Counted from the first letter of the stretch, positions 9,430 through 18,208 are shown. The stretch is 64,000 nucleotides of DNA from Domibacillus indicus (GCF_000970685.1 NZ_LAJB01000002.1:341854-405853); one strand, 5' to 3'. The notes: generated by a model from the sequence alone, not told the origin. Translations and numbers: made by a program.

Positions 9430-9479
9430 GAAGAACCACCGGGCAAGGCAGTGTCCTGCTGCCTGCCCGGTGGTTCTTC
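9430..9479 (-). promoter_or_regulatory. Strong intercistronic hairpin between ytfQ and ytfR
   Basis: GAAGAACCACCGGGCA at 9430-9445 (read as its complement on the transcript) pairs perfectly over 16 bases with 9464-9479, with a few more possible pairs in the loop. On the minus strand it follows the ytfQ stop by eleven bases and is followed by CCAATAAAAAAATG, not a T-run. It is therefore better explained as an mRNA-stabilising or processing hairpin, or a leaky attenuator, than as a full intrinsic terminator. Confidence 0.8.
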
Positions 9480-9490
9480 GTGTTTTTTCA

Positions 9491-10498
9491 TTAATACTCA
9501 CGAGTTGGAAGCAGTTCCTCTGCCTGGTCCATCGTATACATGCTTTCTTCAACTGCTACACGCTTTTCAATTTCTTCACCGGCTAAATGCGCTTCGATTA
9601 AATCAACCATCTGCGGGCCGAACAGCGGATTACACTCAACTGTGACATTCATTTTTCCTGCCGCCATTGCCTCAAACGCTCCTTTAACCGCATCTACGCC
9701 AATAATTTTGATGTCTTCCCCTGGCTTTAATCCATACTCTTCAATCGCTTGAATGGCCCCGATGGCCATATCATCATTATGAGCGTATAAAACATCGATG
9801 TTCTCGCCGTCTGATTTTAAGAACGCCTCCATAACCTCTTTTCCTTTCGCCCGCGTAAAGTCACCCGTCTGAGATTTAATGATTTTAAGGTTTGGATGAT
9901 CCGCAATAACTTCCTCAAATCCTTCTTTCCGGTCAATCGCCGGCGCTGAGCCTACTGTACCCTGCAGCTCGACGATATTCACATCGCCTTCCGCATCCTT
10001 TGTTTCCTCCACCAGCCAGTTTGCAGCTTTTCTGCCTTCCTCCACAAAATCAGAGCCAAGGAATGTGACCCAGAGGGAGTCATCTTCAATATCAACGGCA
10101 CGGTCCGCCAAAAACACGGGAATCCCTGCGTCTTTCGCTTCCTTTAAAACTGTTTCAAACCCGGTTTCTACAACTGGAGAAAAAACAATGGCATCTACTT
10201 TTTGTGCGATAAATGAACGGATTGCCTTAATCTGGTTTTCTTGCTTCTGCTGGGCATCTGAAAATTTTAATTCATGGCCCGCTTCTTTAATGGCATCCTG
10301 CATCGATTTCGTATTAGCTGTTCTCCACTCACTTTCAGCACCTACCTGTGAAAAGCCGATCACCAGCTTTTCCTTATCACCAGCCGAGCCGCCATCCGAT
10401 GTGGCAGTCTGCCCGCCCGAAGAGCCGCAGGCGGATAACAGGAGCAGAACCGACGTGACCACCAGCAGAAGCATTTTTGCTCTTAGAACTTTTTTCAT
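9491..10498 (-). CDS. ytfQ: Sugar-binding lipoprotein of the ABC transporter, YtfQ type
   Basis: A 335-residue periplasmic-binding-protein-1 (RbsB/YtfQ-like) lipoprotein. The signal peptide ends in the lipobox LLSAC, giving an N-terminal lipid-linked cysteine at about residue 24. The mature part starts VIGFSQVGAESEWRTANTK, a motif typical of YtfQ, and later has HNDDMAIGAIQAI and GVDAVKG. ATG at 10498 follows AAAGGAGGG; the longer frame to 10549 runs through the leader. It is the first gene of the leftward operon, under a promoter region with a cre-like operator and direct repeats. It may also present bound sugar to the divergently encoded sensors. Confidence 0.92.
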   Translation of the reverse strand: MKKVLRAKMLLLVVTSVLLLLSACGSSGGQTATSDGGSAGDKEKLVIGFSQVGAESEWRTANTKSMQDAIKEAGHELKFSDAQQKQENQIKAIRSFIAQKVDAIVFSPVVETGFETVLKEAKDAGIPVFLADRAVDIEDDSLWVTFLGSDFVEEGRKAANWLVEETKDAEGDVNIVELQGTVGSAPAIDRKEGFEEVIADHPNLKIIKSQTGDFTRAKGKEVMEAFLKSDGENIDVLYAHNDDMAIGAIQAIEEYGLKPGEDIKIIGVDAVKGAFEAMAAGKMNVTVECNPLFGPQMVDLIEAHLAGEEIEKRVAVEESMYTMDQAEELLPTREY

Positions 10499-10566
10499 TA
10501 AAAACCCTCCTTTTCCCTCAATAAAAAAGAGCATTGCCGTCTTTTTCACTGGGATTATATGAGTTA

Positions 10567-10583
10567 ATTATAAAGCGCTTACA
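10567..10583 (-). promoter_or_regulatory. cre-like operator overlapping the ytfQ -10 box
   Basis: On the minus strand TGTAAGCGCTTTAT (10583-10570) matches 12 of 14 positions of the CcpA consensus TGWAANCGNTNWCA, and its last bases run into TATAAT (10572-10567). No good -35 hexamer is seen at the right spacing, as expected for an activator-dependent promoter. A LacI-family regulator other than CcpA could also use such a site. Confidence 0.5.
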
Positions 10584-10656
10584 GACAAAAATTGAATAGA
10601 CTTCCTTTTGAAAAAACTGTACATTCATTTGATTTTCATTCAGGTGCCCTTTTAAG

Positions 10657-10688
10657 AAAGTCCACTTTTTCAAAAAAAGTCCACTTTT
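10657..10688. promoter_or_regulatory. Pair of 13-bp direct repeats upstream of the ytfQ promoter
   Basis: AAAGTCCACTTTT occurs at 10657-10669 and again at 10676-10688, 19 bp apart start to start. The pair lies about 85-115 bp upstream of the ytfQ TATAAT. Tandem direct repeats about two helical turns apart are typical targets of AraC-family response regulators, so the regulator at 14541-16094 is the obvious candidate. This is inference; no binding has been shown. Confidence 0.5.
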
Positions 10689-10851
10689 CCTGTTACAAAG
10701 AAGATGTATGTTGAAAAATGAGCTGGCCATTTATTTTAAAGCAGCCGGGTCTCCTGCCTTCCCTGCTGTGAAGGCATTCTATCAGAGCATTGCTTGATCC
10801 GTCATCGTAAAATATTATTTAGCATTTTTTAACGGGTTGGTATATGCTATT

Positions 10852-10873
10852 TGTAAAACGCTTACAATATAAT
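10852..10873 (+). promoter_or_regulatory. cre-like operator and -10 box of the sensor operon
   Basis: TGTAAAACGCTTACA (10852-10866) is a near-palindrome resembling a cre site (reverse strand TGTAAGCGTTTTAC, 12 of 14 consensus positions). It is followed directly by TATAAT at 10868-10873. The arrangement mirrors the one at the ytfQ promoter about 285 bp away on the other strand. The untranslated leader to the ATG at 11043 is about 160 bases, with no structure I recognise. Confidence 0.5.
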
Positions 10874-11042
10874 GTAAAATAGCTCTCTTTTTGAAAGCTC
10901 TGCATCCGTTCCGTTTCTATTTATCTCTTACGTTTAAATGCGGATTCTGCCGGCTTCACCGATCGGCTTCTGTAAATCATTTTTCTATTTTTCAAATGCG
11001 CTTTTTATTATAAAAAAGGATTGCCCGGGAAGGTGAATAATC

Positions 11043-12743
11043 ATGAAATTATTTTCTTATATGTCTGATTTATCATTACGGAAAAAACTGATCCTTGCTT
11101 TTTTAGTTATTCTTCTGTGGCTTGCAGCAATTAATTGTATACATATCTATCTTTTTTTCGGATATATTCGGCAATATAATTCCATAGTCGAAACGATTAC
11201 CTTAACAAATTCTATTAATGGTGTGTTAAAACAAAAATTAAACGATGAGATTCGGGATATTGCCTATGGAAAGCTGCTTTTTGAAAACGAAGACCAATAT
11301 GATTATCTCAGGGATATGTACCAAAACCTGGACAAAATTGAACTCAATGATCAAAACATGGATTTTCCTAAAGAAATTCAGGATGTCCGAACAACATTAA
11401 TAACGACTAATGAGTATATCGATAAGCTCGGCATACAAATCCAGGGAAATGCGCCTGCTGATGAACGAAATATCACCTACGAGTACATTACCATTCTTTC
11501 AGGCCTTATTGATGAAAAAGTGCAGTCTCTTCTTCAGAAAACACTTGCTGTTAAAGAAGAATCACAAAATCAAATTCTCTTTAATTTAAAAAGAGACATT
11601 ATTATCTATATCAGCTTATTTATTGCGGCCGTTTTGCTGTCTCTCCTGTTTGCCTTATATATATCAGGAAGCTTTGTAAAGCCCATCCACAGCCTGGTAA
11701 AAAAATCAACGGACATTTCAGAAGGAAATTTAACTGTCGGTAAAATTGAAACTTCCTCCAAGAATGAAATTGGGGATTTGTGCCGCTCCTACAACCGTAT
11801 GTTTTATAACTTAAAAGAACTTATTTTAAGTGTCAGGCAAACGAATGATCTTGTTGTTTCCACCTCAAAGGACATTCATCAGAGCATTCTGGAAAACAGG
11901 CTGGCCGGTGAAGAAGTGGCAGAAGCAACGCAGGCCATTTCGATCAACCTTCATAAACAGGATGACTTAATCAAGAAATCCGCAGCAATTGGAGAAAACT
12001 TATTTCAAAAATTCAATGAATTTGCTTTAAAAACAAACAGCATCAATCTTCATTCGAATGACACTGTGCAAATTGCCGATTTGATTGATCATCAGCTGAA
12101 TAATTATATTGAGTACTTTGAAAAAAGCAGCTCCGCTTTACAGGGAATGGATCAAGAGATAGCGAAAATGGCGGATTTTTCGGAAGACCTTCACGAGCAG
12201 GTGAAAATTACGCAGTCAGTAATCAGTGAAATGAACCTCCTGACACTCTCCCTTTTAACAAAAATAGAAAAAAACGTATTTCATGAGATTGAGAAGGAAG
12301 AATTGGGCCAAATAAAAAAGCTGTCTAACGAATCAGTTAAGATGGCCCCTCTTTTTGAGAAAAAGCTCCTTTCGTTTCTAAACAAAGCTTCTTCAATAAA
12401 CATGCATGCAGCGCAAAGCTTTGAAGATAATCTGGACTATCGTTTAAAATCCCGGCAAATCAAAAATGATTTTCAGGAAATTCGGTCTATCCGGTATAAA
12501 CAGCAGCTGGAAATAGAAAGCATCAAGCTGGATATACAGGACTCATTTGATCAAATGGTTCTTATGCGGCACGCCATTTTAGAAATTGAAAACAATTCCA
12601 AAATAAACAAAGAAAAAGTGGTCGAGATTGCGGCGATGGGAGAAGAACAGCTGACAACCCTTGAAGAAGTGGCTGATGCCTCCTACAAGCTTGTAGAACG
12701 AATTCAAAAAATGAAAGACGATATCAGTCAATTTACCATTTAA
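11043..12743 (+). CDS. Chemoreceptor-like membrane protein with degenerate signalling tip, first gene of the sensor operon
   Basis: A 566-residue protein: membrane helix at about 15-40, a helical extracellular region of about 150 residues (four-helix-bundle-like), a second membrane helix at about 190-212, a HAMP domain (about 213-265, with PIHSLVKKSTDISEGNL and NEIGDLCRSYNRM), then 300 residues of coiled coil. Residues about 390-430 align with the receptor hairpin tip, but the diagnostic QTNLLALNAAIEAARAG has become EMNLLTLSLLTKIEKN and the loop is lost, so CheA/CheW binding is unlikely. The end (MGEEQLTTLEEVADASYKL) still looks receptor-like. It precedes the histidine kinase by 58 bases. Likely a co-sensor; not a standard receptor and not a kinase. 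Confidence 0.75.
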   Translation: MKLFSYMSDLSLRKKLILAFLVILLWLAAINCIHIYLFFGYIRQYNSIVETITLTNSINGVLKQKLNDEIRDIAYGKLLFENEDQYDYLRDMYQNLDKIELNDQNMDFPKEIQDVRTTLITTNEYIDKLGIQIQGNAPADERNITYEYITILSGLIDEKVQSLLQKTLAVKEESQNQILFNLKRDIIIYISLFIAAVLLSLLFALYISGSFVKPIHSLVKKSTDISEGNLTVGKIETSSKNEIGDLCRSYNRMFYNLKELILSVRQTNDLVVSTSKDIHQSILENRLAGEEVAEATQAISINLHKQDDLIKKSAAIGENLFQKFNEFALKTNSINLHSNDTVQIADLIDHQLNNYIEYFEKSSSALQGMDQEIAKMADFSEDLHEQVKITQSVISEMNLLTLSLLTKIEKNVFHEIEKEELGQIKKLSNESVKMAPLFEKKLLSFLNKASSINMHAAQSFEDNLDYRLKSRQIKNDFQEIRSIRYKQQLEIESIKLDIQDSFDQMVLMRHAILEIENNSKINKEKVVEIAAMGEEQLTTLEEVADASYKLVERIQKMKDDISQFTI

Positions 12744-12801
12744 ATATAAAAGTTTTCTCGGGAATTTTCATATTAACATTAAATAGAATGGCTGGGTTGC
12801 G

Positions 12802-14535
12802 ATGAAATGGAGAAAAAAAATACTTTCAAGCCTGCGTGCAAAGCTCCTTCTTATGTTTATTTTTTTAACGATTGTTCCGCTAACCATCGTCGGCGTGATT
12901 TCTTATATGAAATTCAATTATGTTATTTCCGAGCATTCCTCTACGCTGGCACAAATGCAAATCGAACAAGTAAAAAGAGAATATGATAATGTTCTTCAAG
13001 ATATCAAACGATTAACGGAAATAGGAAAAAAAGAAAGCACCGTTCAATTTTTAATAGATCAAAAAAACACGGCTGAAGAAGCGAGAAACATTTTAGGCAT
13101 GATCAATCTCTATAAAGAAAATTACCAGTACAGTGAAAACGTTATGAACATCAAAATTATGGGTCTTGACGGAAAAGCAATCAGCGAAGACCGGGGGGTG
13201 TATCAATTAGAAAACGAGGCATTAAATCAGGAAGTATACGCGAAGCTTCTTAAACAGCCTGAAGAAACGATCATTGATTCTGCTTATAAAAACAGCACTC
13301 CTGCTCTTTCAATGACAAGCACGATCATTTCAGACGATTCTGAAGAGGTAATAGGCTTTTTGAATATTATTATAAAAGCCTCCATTTTTAAAAATATTTT
13401 ATCTGAAGCAACTCAGTCTGCTCCCGGAAACTTTTACGTTGAAACAGAAAACGGCGATATTTTATTTACGTCACCGGAGTTAGCCAAAACGACTCAAACA
13501 TTTAGCCGGGACATTATTGAAGAAAATCATTCCGGCTATTTCACGGAAAAAACGCTGTTTACTGTTTTCCAGACTTCTGACTTAACGGGCTGGAAATTTA
13601 TCCGCTCTGTTCCCGTTTCCCATATTATGAAGGAATCAACTGATTACAAAAACTTTTTGATCGTGATGATTAGCTCCGGGATTATTATTTTGATTATGCT
13701 GTATTATTTTTTCAGCTCGAAATTGATTCTTCCCCTTCGCTCTTTAAAAACGAAAATGAGCCAGGCTTCATCAGGAAACCTGGATATAAAAGTAACGAAT
13801 AAAGGCTATGATGAAATCGCTGAGCTGGGCCACAACTTTAATCACATGATTACAAAAATCAAATCGCTCCTGGAAACCAGTGTAAATAAAGAAAAACAGC
13901 TGAAAATGGCCGAGCTGCGAACCTTGCAGACACAAATTAATCCCCATTTTTTATACAACACGCTCGAAACCATTATCTGGATGGCGGAGGCGGGAAAAGG
14001 CCGCCAGGTAGTTGACATTACAAAAGCGCTGTCTCACTTTTTTCGAATTTCATTAAGCAAAGGAAGAGATGTTATTTTATTAAAAAGCGAAATTGAGCAT
14101 ATACGTAATTATCTTTTTATTCAAAAAATACGTTATCAAGACATTTTAGATGTGTCATTTCATTTAAATGAAGACATTTTACACTTTGAAATTGTTAAGC
14201 TGACCCTTCAGCCGTTAGTTGAAAACGCGATATACCACGGAATAAAAAACAGACGCGGCAAAGGCTTTGTCCGCATCAAAGGAGACTTTACACCCGAGGG
14301 TTATATTTGTATCGACATAATTGACAACGGCGTCGGGATTACGGAGAACAAGCTGATTGAGATTCGCAATCAGCTGTCCGCAGGGGCCCCCTTCCATAAA
14401 ACACAGGGAGGATTTGGAATGGTAAATGTGCATCAGCGAATCCGGCTGCACTATGGGGAGCCCTTTGGACTAAAAGTTAACAGCTGGTATGGCTCAGGCA
14501 CACGTGTCAGCTTACTTATTCCTGCGAAGAGGTGA
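12802..14535 (+). CDS. YesM-type sensor histidine kinase
   Basis: A 577-residue kinase with an N-terminal membrane helix (about 11-33), a large extracellular domain, a second helix (about 284-305), HAMP (about 306-358), a His_kinase domain with QINPHFLYNTLETI (phospho-acceptor His about 382) and an ATPase domain with LQPLVENAIYHGI, IDNGVGI and GGFGMVN. This architecture defines the LytS/YesM group, which pairs with AraC-type regulators to control carbohydrate genes. The ribosome binding site is weak (GGCTGGGTTGCG), so translation may depend on the upstream gene. The 3' end meets the response regulator. Confidence 0.92.
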   Translation: MKWRKKILSSLRAKLLLMFIFLTIVPLTIVGVISYMKFNYVISEHSSTLAQMQIEQVKREYDNVLQDIKRLTEIGKKESTVQFLIDQKNTAEEARNILGMINLYKENYQYSENVMNIKIMGLDGKAISEDRGVYQLENEALNQEVYAKLLKQPEETIIDSAYKNSTPALSMTSTIISDDSEEVIGFLNIIIKASIFKNILSEATQSAPGNFYVETENGDILFTSPELAKTTQTFSRDIIEENHSGYFTEKTLFTVFQTSDLTGWKFIRSVPVSHIMKESTDYKNFLIVMISSGIIILIMLYYFFSSKLILPLRSLKTKMSQASSGNLDIKVTNKGYDEIAELGHNFNHMITKIKSLLETSVNKEKQLKMAELRTLQTQINPHFLYNTLETIIWMAEAGKGRQVVDITKALSHFFRISLSKGRDVILLKSEIEHIRNYLFIQKIRYQDILDVSFHLNEDILHFEIVKLTLQPLVENAIYHGIKNRRGKGFVRIKGDFTPEGYICIDIIDNGVGITENKLIEIRNQLSAGAPFHKTQGGFGMVNVHQRIRLHYGEPFGLKVNSWYGSGTRVSLLIPAKR

Positions 14536-14540
14536 TGGAC

Positions 14541-16094
14541 ATGAAAAAAATTTTTTTAGTAGATGATGAAGTGACGATTCGTGAGGGGATCGGAAACGGC
14601 ATTGACTGGGCCCGGGAAGGATTCGTTTATTGCGGTGATGCTTCTGACGGCGAGCTTGCCCTCCCTTTAATCGAAAGATACCGTCCAGATATTGTGATTA
14701 CCGATATTAAAATGCCTTTTATGAACGGTCTGGAGCTTAGCCGCATTCTTCGCGATAAAATGCCTTCTGTCAAAACTATAATTCTTAGCGGGCATGACGA
14801 ATTTGAGTATGCAAGAGAAGCCATGCGCGCCCAGGTGGCGGAATATTGCTTGAAGCCTGTCAGTTCACAGGACCTGACTTCCATCTTAAAAAAAGTGTCG
14901 TTAAAAATTGAAGAAGAACAAATGAATAACAGAAGAGTAAGCGACCTGGAAAATCAGGTGCTAAAAAATACTAGAACATCGAAAAATACGTTTTTGCATG
15001 AACTCTGTGAAGGAGCTTATACTGCTTCAGAGGCGCTTAAAAAAGCTTCTGACTTAAATATTAACCTTATTTCCAGTTATTATTTCGTGGTTATCATCAA
15101 ATATTCAGCAGAATCTGATTTGTTTAGCTGGATAGAAACAGAATACCGCTGCATACGGTTTAGCAGAAAAGTAAACGAATCGATTTATATCATGATGGGT
15201 GAATCAAGAGAACAGCTTGAGCATGACACTGAGATGCTGAGACAGCGCTTCCTTACCATTGAAGAGCCGAACAATGAAAATCCATTCGTCTTTGGCATCG
15301 GAAAAATCGAAAACCGAATCCAAGGCATTCCATTATCTTTCTCGGAAGCAGATGAAGAAAAAAGTTATTCAAGCATCATTCAAAAATACCGCTCGAAAGA
15401 AATAGAACAGGATAGTGAACTGAAAAAAGAATTACAGCACTTTAGAAGGCGGAATTTGATAGATTTCTTAAAGTTTGGTTTACGTAATGATATATCTGCG
15501 TTTGCCCGGTCCTATTCTTCTTATTTAAAAGAAGGAACCATTCAATCACCGTTCACTATCTATTATTTTTTAATGGACTTTACCATTACGATTTCCCATT
15601 ATGTAAAAGAAATCGAAATGAACAACGTCCATACCATGCAAAAAATTGGTCAACTCGAAATGAAAACAAGCTGGATACGGCATTATCAGGAAATTCTTGC
15701 ATATATGGAAGAAATGCTCCACCTTGTTCTTTCAACCAGAGACGGCTTAAACAGCCCGTTTTCTTCGGCCGTACAAACGGCTGTAGATTATATTGATGAA
15801 AATTACCATGACGCGCAGCTGTCTCTTCAGAGTGTATCTGATGCGGTAAATGTAAGTTCCTCCTATTTAAGTCACTTATTCAGTCAAGAAACAGGCAAAA
15901 CGTTTATCGAGTATGTAACAGCGATACGCATCAACAAAGCAAAAGAATTATTAAAGTCCACCCACGATAAAACATATGAAATTGCCCATCAAGTCGGCTA
16001 CAGCGATTCCCATTATTTTTGCCGTTCCTTTAAGAAGGTAACCGGATTAACGACGAAGCAATTTAAAAGCCAGCACCATTCTTTAAATGCATAA
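14541..16094 (+). CDS. YesN-type response regulator with AraC DNA-binding domain
   Basis: A 517-residue regulator. Residues 1-120 are a receiver domain (LVDDE acidic pocket, phospho-acceptor Asp55 in VITDIKMP, Lys in YCLKPVSS). A middle region of about 270 residues has no recognised fold. Residues about 415-515 carry two helix-turn-helix units of the AraC family, with VSSSYLSHLFSQETGKTF and IAHQVGYSDSHYFCRSFKK. ATG at 14541 has AAGAGG eight bases upstream; GTG 14532 and ATG 14535 are in frame but sit on the ribosome binding site, which lies in the end of the kinase gene. The probable target is the ytfQ promoter. Confidence 0.92.
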   Translation: MKKIFLVDDEVTIREGIGNGIDWAREGFVYCGDASDGELALPLIERYRPDIVITDIKMPFMNGLELSRILRDKMPSVKTIILSGHDEFEYAREAMRAQVAEYCLKPVSSQDLTSILKKVSLKIEEEQMNNRRVSDLENQVLKNTRTSKNTFLHELCEGAYTASEALKKASDLNINLISSYYFVVIIKYSAESDLFSWIETEYRCIRFSRKVNESIYIMMGESREQLEHDTEMLRQRFLTIEEPNNENPFVFGIGKIENRIQGIPLSFSEADEEKSYSSIIQKYRSKEIEQDSELKKELQHFRRRNLIDFLKFGLRNDISAFARSYSSYLKEGTIQSPFTIYYFLMDFTITISHYVKEIEMNNVHTMQKIGQLEMKTSWIRHYQEILAYMEEMLHLVLSTRDGLNSPFSSAVQTAVDYIDENYHDAQLSLQSVSDAVNVSSSYLSHLFSQETGKTFIEYVTAIRINKAKELLKSTHDKTYEIAHQVGYSDSHYFCRSFKKVTGLTTKQFKSQHHSLNA

Positions 16095-16149
16095 AAGTGA
16101 AAAGCGGAGCCATTAAGAAAGTATGCCCTTTCAGCGATCACAAACGCGC

Positions 16150-16375
16150 CATCTTTCAAAAGCAGTGTCAGGGGCTGCGGGCTGGCGGCTTCGCTTTCCT
16201 GCAGGGCGAACGCGGAAGTTTTCGCCGCCATCCTCCGCCCGGTGTTTTTCTAAAAAGCAGGCATAAGAAGCATAGTTGTCTCTCTTTCATTTGAAGAAGA
16301 AAAGTAAACATATGCGGTGGCCTCTTCTATGCCCGGGATAGCGCGGCGGCCCATTCATCGTGCTGAAGACCCAGC
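16150..16375. repeat. Dispersed intergenic repeat, copy 1
   Basis: This gene-free stretch (16095-16662) contains blocks shared with 29340-29640: a block with GTCAGGGGCTGCGG followed by CGCTTTCCTGCA and GCGAAC, a block CCTCCGCC-GTGTTTTTCTAAAAA, and a block TTCTATG-CCGGG followed by ATCGTGCT-GAGACCC, in the same order and orientation. This copy is shorter than copy 2. It resembles, from memory, palindromic intergenic repeats that are common in Bacillaceae; I could not compare it to any library. The rest of the gap holds only the presumed promoter of the carboxylesterase gene. Confidence 0.65.
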
Positions 16376-16662
16376 CAAATGTACCAGCGAGTTTCTTATT
16401 TCAACAGTATGAAAACACATTACGTATTGCGGCATTATTTGGCTGTCGACAACATAGACAGCCCTTTTTTATATGCAGCAGCCATTACGTTCGCCTCAGC
16501 CGGCAAAAAACTGACAGGCTTCTTAAAAAAAGTGATAAGGTTTTATTGCTAGACTATGATTCTTCGGTTTCAGACATGAGAAAGTTCTATATAGGGTAAA
16601 CTGTAACTGCATAAACGCACTGTGCTTTTCGCGAAGCAAGCGTATCAAAGGAGAGCGACCTA

Positions 16663-18135
16663 ATGGAAAATATACTTGTTCAAACTCAGCAGGGACTTAT
16701 CAAAGGCCTGGAAGAACGAAACGCCAGAGTATGGAAAGGCATTCCGTTTGCCCAAAAGCCAACAGGGGATCTTCGGTTTCAGCCGCCGGCACCTCCGGAA
16801 AAGTGGGAAGGTGTCCTGGAAGCTTTCGAATACGGACCGGTCTGCCCCCAGAATGCGGATGCTGCCGCCATGCTCGGAACACCCGCCGCCAGAATGTCGG
16901 AGGACTGTCTTTATTTGAATGTGTGGGCGCCTTTGGAAGCCAAACGGAGGCTTCCTGTTATGGTGTGGATTCATGGCGGGGCTTTCCGTTCCGGATCGGG
17001 AAGCAGTCCTTTGTATAATGGCGCCAATCTAGCGGCTAATGGCAGCATGATTGTTGTGACCATCAATTACCGCCTGGGCGCGTTTGGCTTTTTGCATCTT
17101 GCCGGGCTCGACAGCAGCTATACGGCAAATGTTGGCCTGCTCGACCAAATTGCAGCGCTGAAATGGGTACAGGAAAACATTGAAGCCTTCGGCGGCGACC
17201 CGGATCAGGTCACTATTTTTGGTGAATCAGCCGGGGCCATGAGTATTGCTTCTTTACTCGCCATGCCGGCAGCCAGAGAACTATGCAAAAGAGCCATTTT
17301 AGAGAGCGGTGCGGCACAGGTAATCCCTCCGCAGCAGGCAGAAATGACCGCCAGGGCGATGCTTCATGAGCTGGGGGTTGAAGCTGGCGGTTTACGCTCC
17401 CTTCAGGAGGTCCCTGCTGAAGCAGTCATTCAGGCCGCCGAAAAAGTCACCCGCCTGTATGGCGCCGGCGGTTCCATGATCTTTCAGCCGGTCATTGATC
17501 CCCATACCCTGCCCGAGCATCCGGCTAAAGCGATTTCAATGGGTGCAGCAAAAGGCGTTGACATGCTAATCGGCACGAATCATGACGAAGGGTCCTTTTT
17601 CTTCCGGCCCGGAACTCCACCTATGGCACAGCATATACGAGATGAAGCGATGACTCGCTTAATCGGCAGGGAAATGGCCGAAAAAGTAAAAGGCCATTAT
17701 CCAGCGACGACTGACGGGCAGGCCGAGTTTATGACTGATTTTGTTTTTTGGAAGCCGGCCATCGAATATGCAGAGACGCAGTCGAGACACGGTTCTGTAT
17801 GGATGTACCGGTTTGACTGGCATCTCCCCGATCATCCGCATGTAAGCAGGGCCGCCCATGGATTGGAAATTCCATTTGTTTTTTCAAATCTTGCTTTTTT
17901 TGAACGGCTGAATATACAGGCAGATGAAGAAATTGGGCAGCTTGCCCGGCAGATGCAGGAGGCCTGGATCGCATTTGCGCAGACCGGCAATCCAAACTCT
18001 CCGGCTCTTCCAGACCATTGGCCGGCTTACGATCCAGCGGACCGTTCTACTTTTATTTTCAGCAGGAACAGCCACGTTCTGAAAAATCCATACGAAGAAA
18101 AACGGCAGCTGATTATGAGCGGCAGCCGGCTTTAA
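16663..18135 (+). CDS. Type B carboxylesterase (para-nitrobenzyl esterase-like)
   Basis: A 490-residue alpha/beta-hydrolase of the carboxylesterase type B family. The oxyanion motif HGGAF is near residue 107, the nucleophile elbow GESAG places the catalytic serine at about 189, and SEDCLYLNVWAP (about 78-89) is the second family signature. The C-terminal AAHGLEIPFVF supplies the catalytic histidine. No signal peptide, so it is cytoplasmic like B. subtilis PnbA, which it matches in length. AAAGGAG precedes the ATG. Physiological substrate unknown; detoxification of esters is a guess. Confidence 0.9.
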   Translation: MENILVQTQQGLIKGLEERNARVWKGIPFAQKPTGDLRFQPPAPPEKWEGVLEAFEYGPVCPQNADAAAMLGTPAARMSEDCLYLNVWAPLEAKRRLPVMVWIHGGAFRSGSGSSPLYNGANLAANGSMIVVTINYRLGAFGFLHLAGLDSSYTANVGLLDQIAALKWVQENIEAFGGDPDQVTIFGESAGAMSIASLLAMPAARELCKRAILESGAAQVIPPQQAEMTARAMLHELGVEAGGLRSLQEVPAEAVIQAAEKVTRLYGAGGSMIFQPVIDPHTLPEHPAKAISMGAAKGVDMLIGTNHDEGSFFFRPGTPPMAQHIRDEAMTRLIGREMAEKVKGHYPATTDGQAEFMTDFVFWKPAIEYAETQSRHGSVWMYRFDWHLPDHPHVSRAAHGLEIPFVFSNLAFFERLNIQADEEIGQLARQMQEAWIAFAQTGNPNSPALPDHWPAYDPADRSTFIFSRNSHVLKNPYEEKRQLIMSGSRL

Positions 18136-18163
18136 AAAAAGCCAAAAAGAAGCTTGATCCGGC

Positions 18164-18208
18164 GGGCAGCAAAAGCAGAGTGAACTCTTATGCTTCTCTG
18201 CCCTCTTT
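18164..18208 (+). terminator. Terminator of the carboxylesterase gene
   Basis: GGGCAG (18164-18169) pairs with CTGCCC (18198-18203), with an inner AGAGT/ACTCT stem; the arm is followed by TCTTTTCC. It lies 28 bases after the stop. Confidence 0.7.

Noticed and set aside
16360-16599. 79-codon rightward frame in the 16.1-16.6 kb gap
   Set aside because: No ribosome site, and it begins inside the dispersed repeat.
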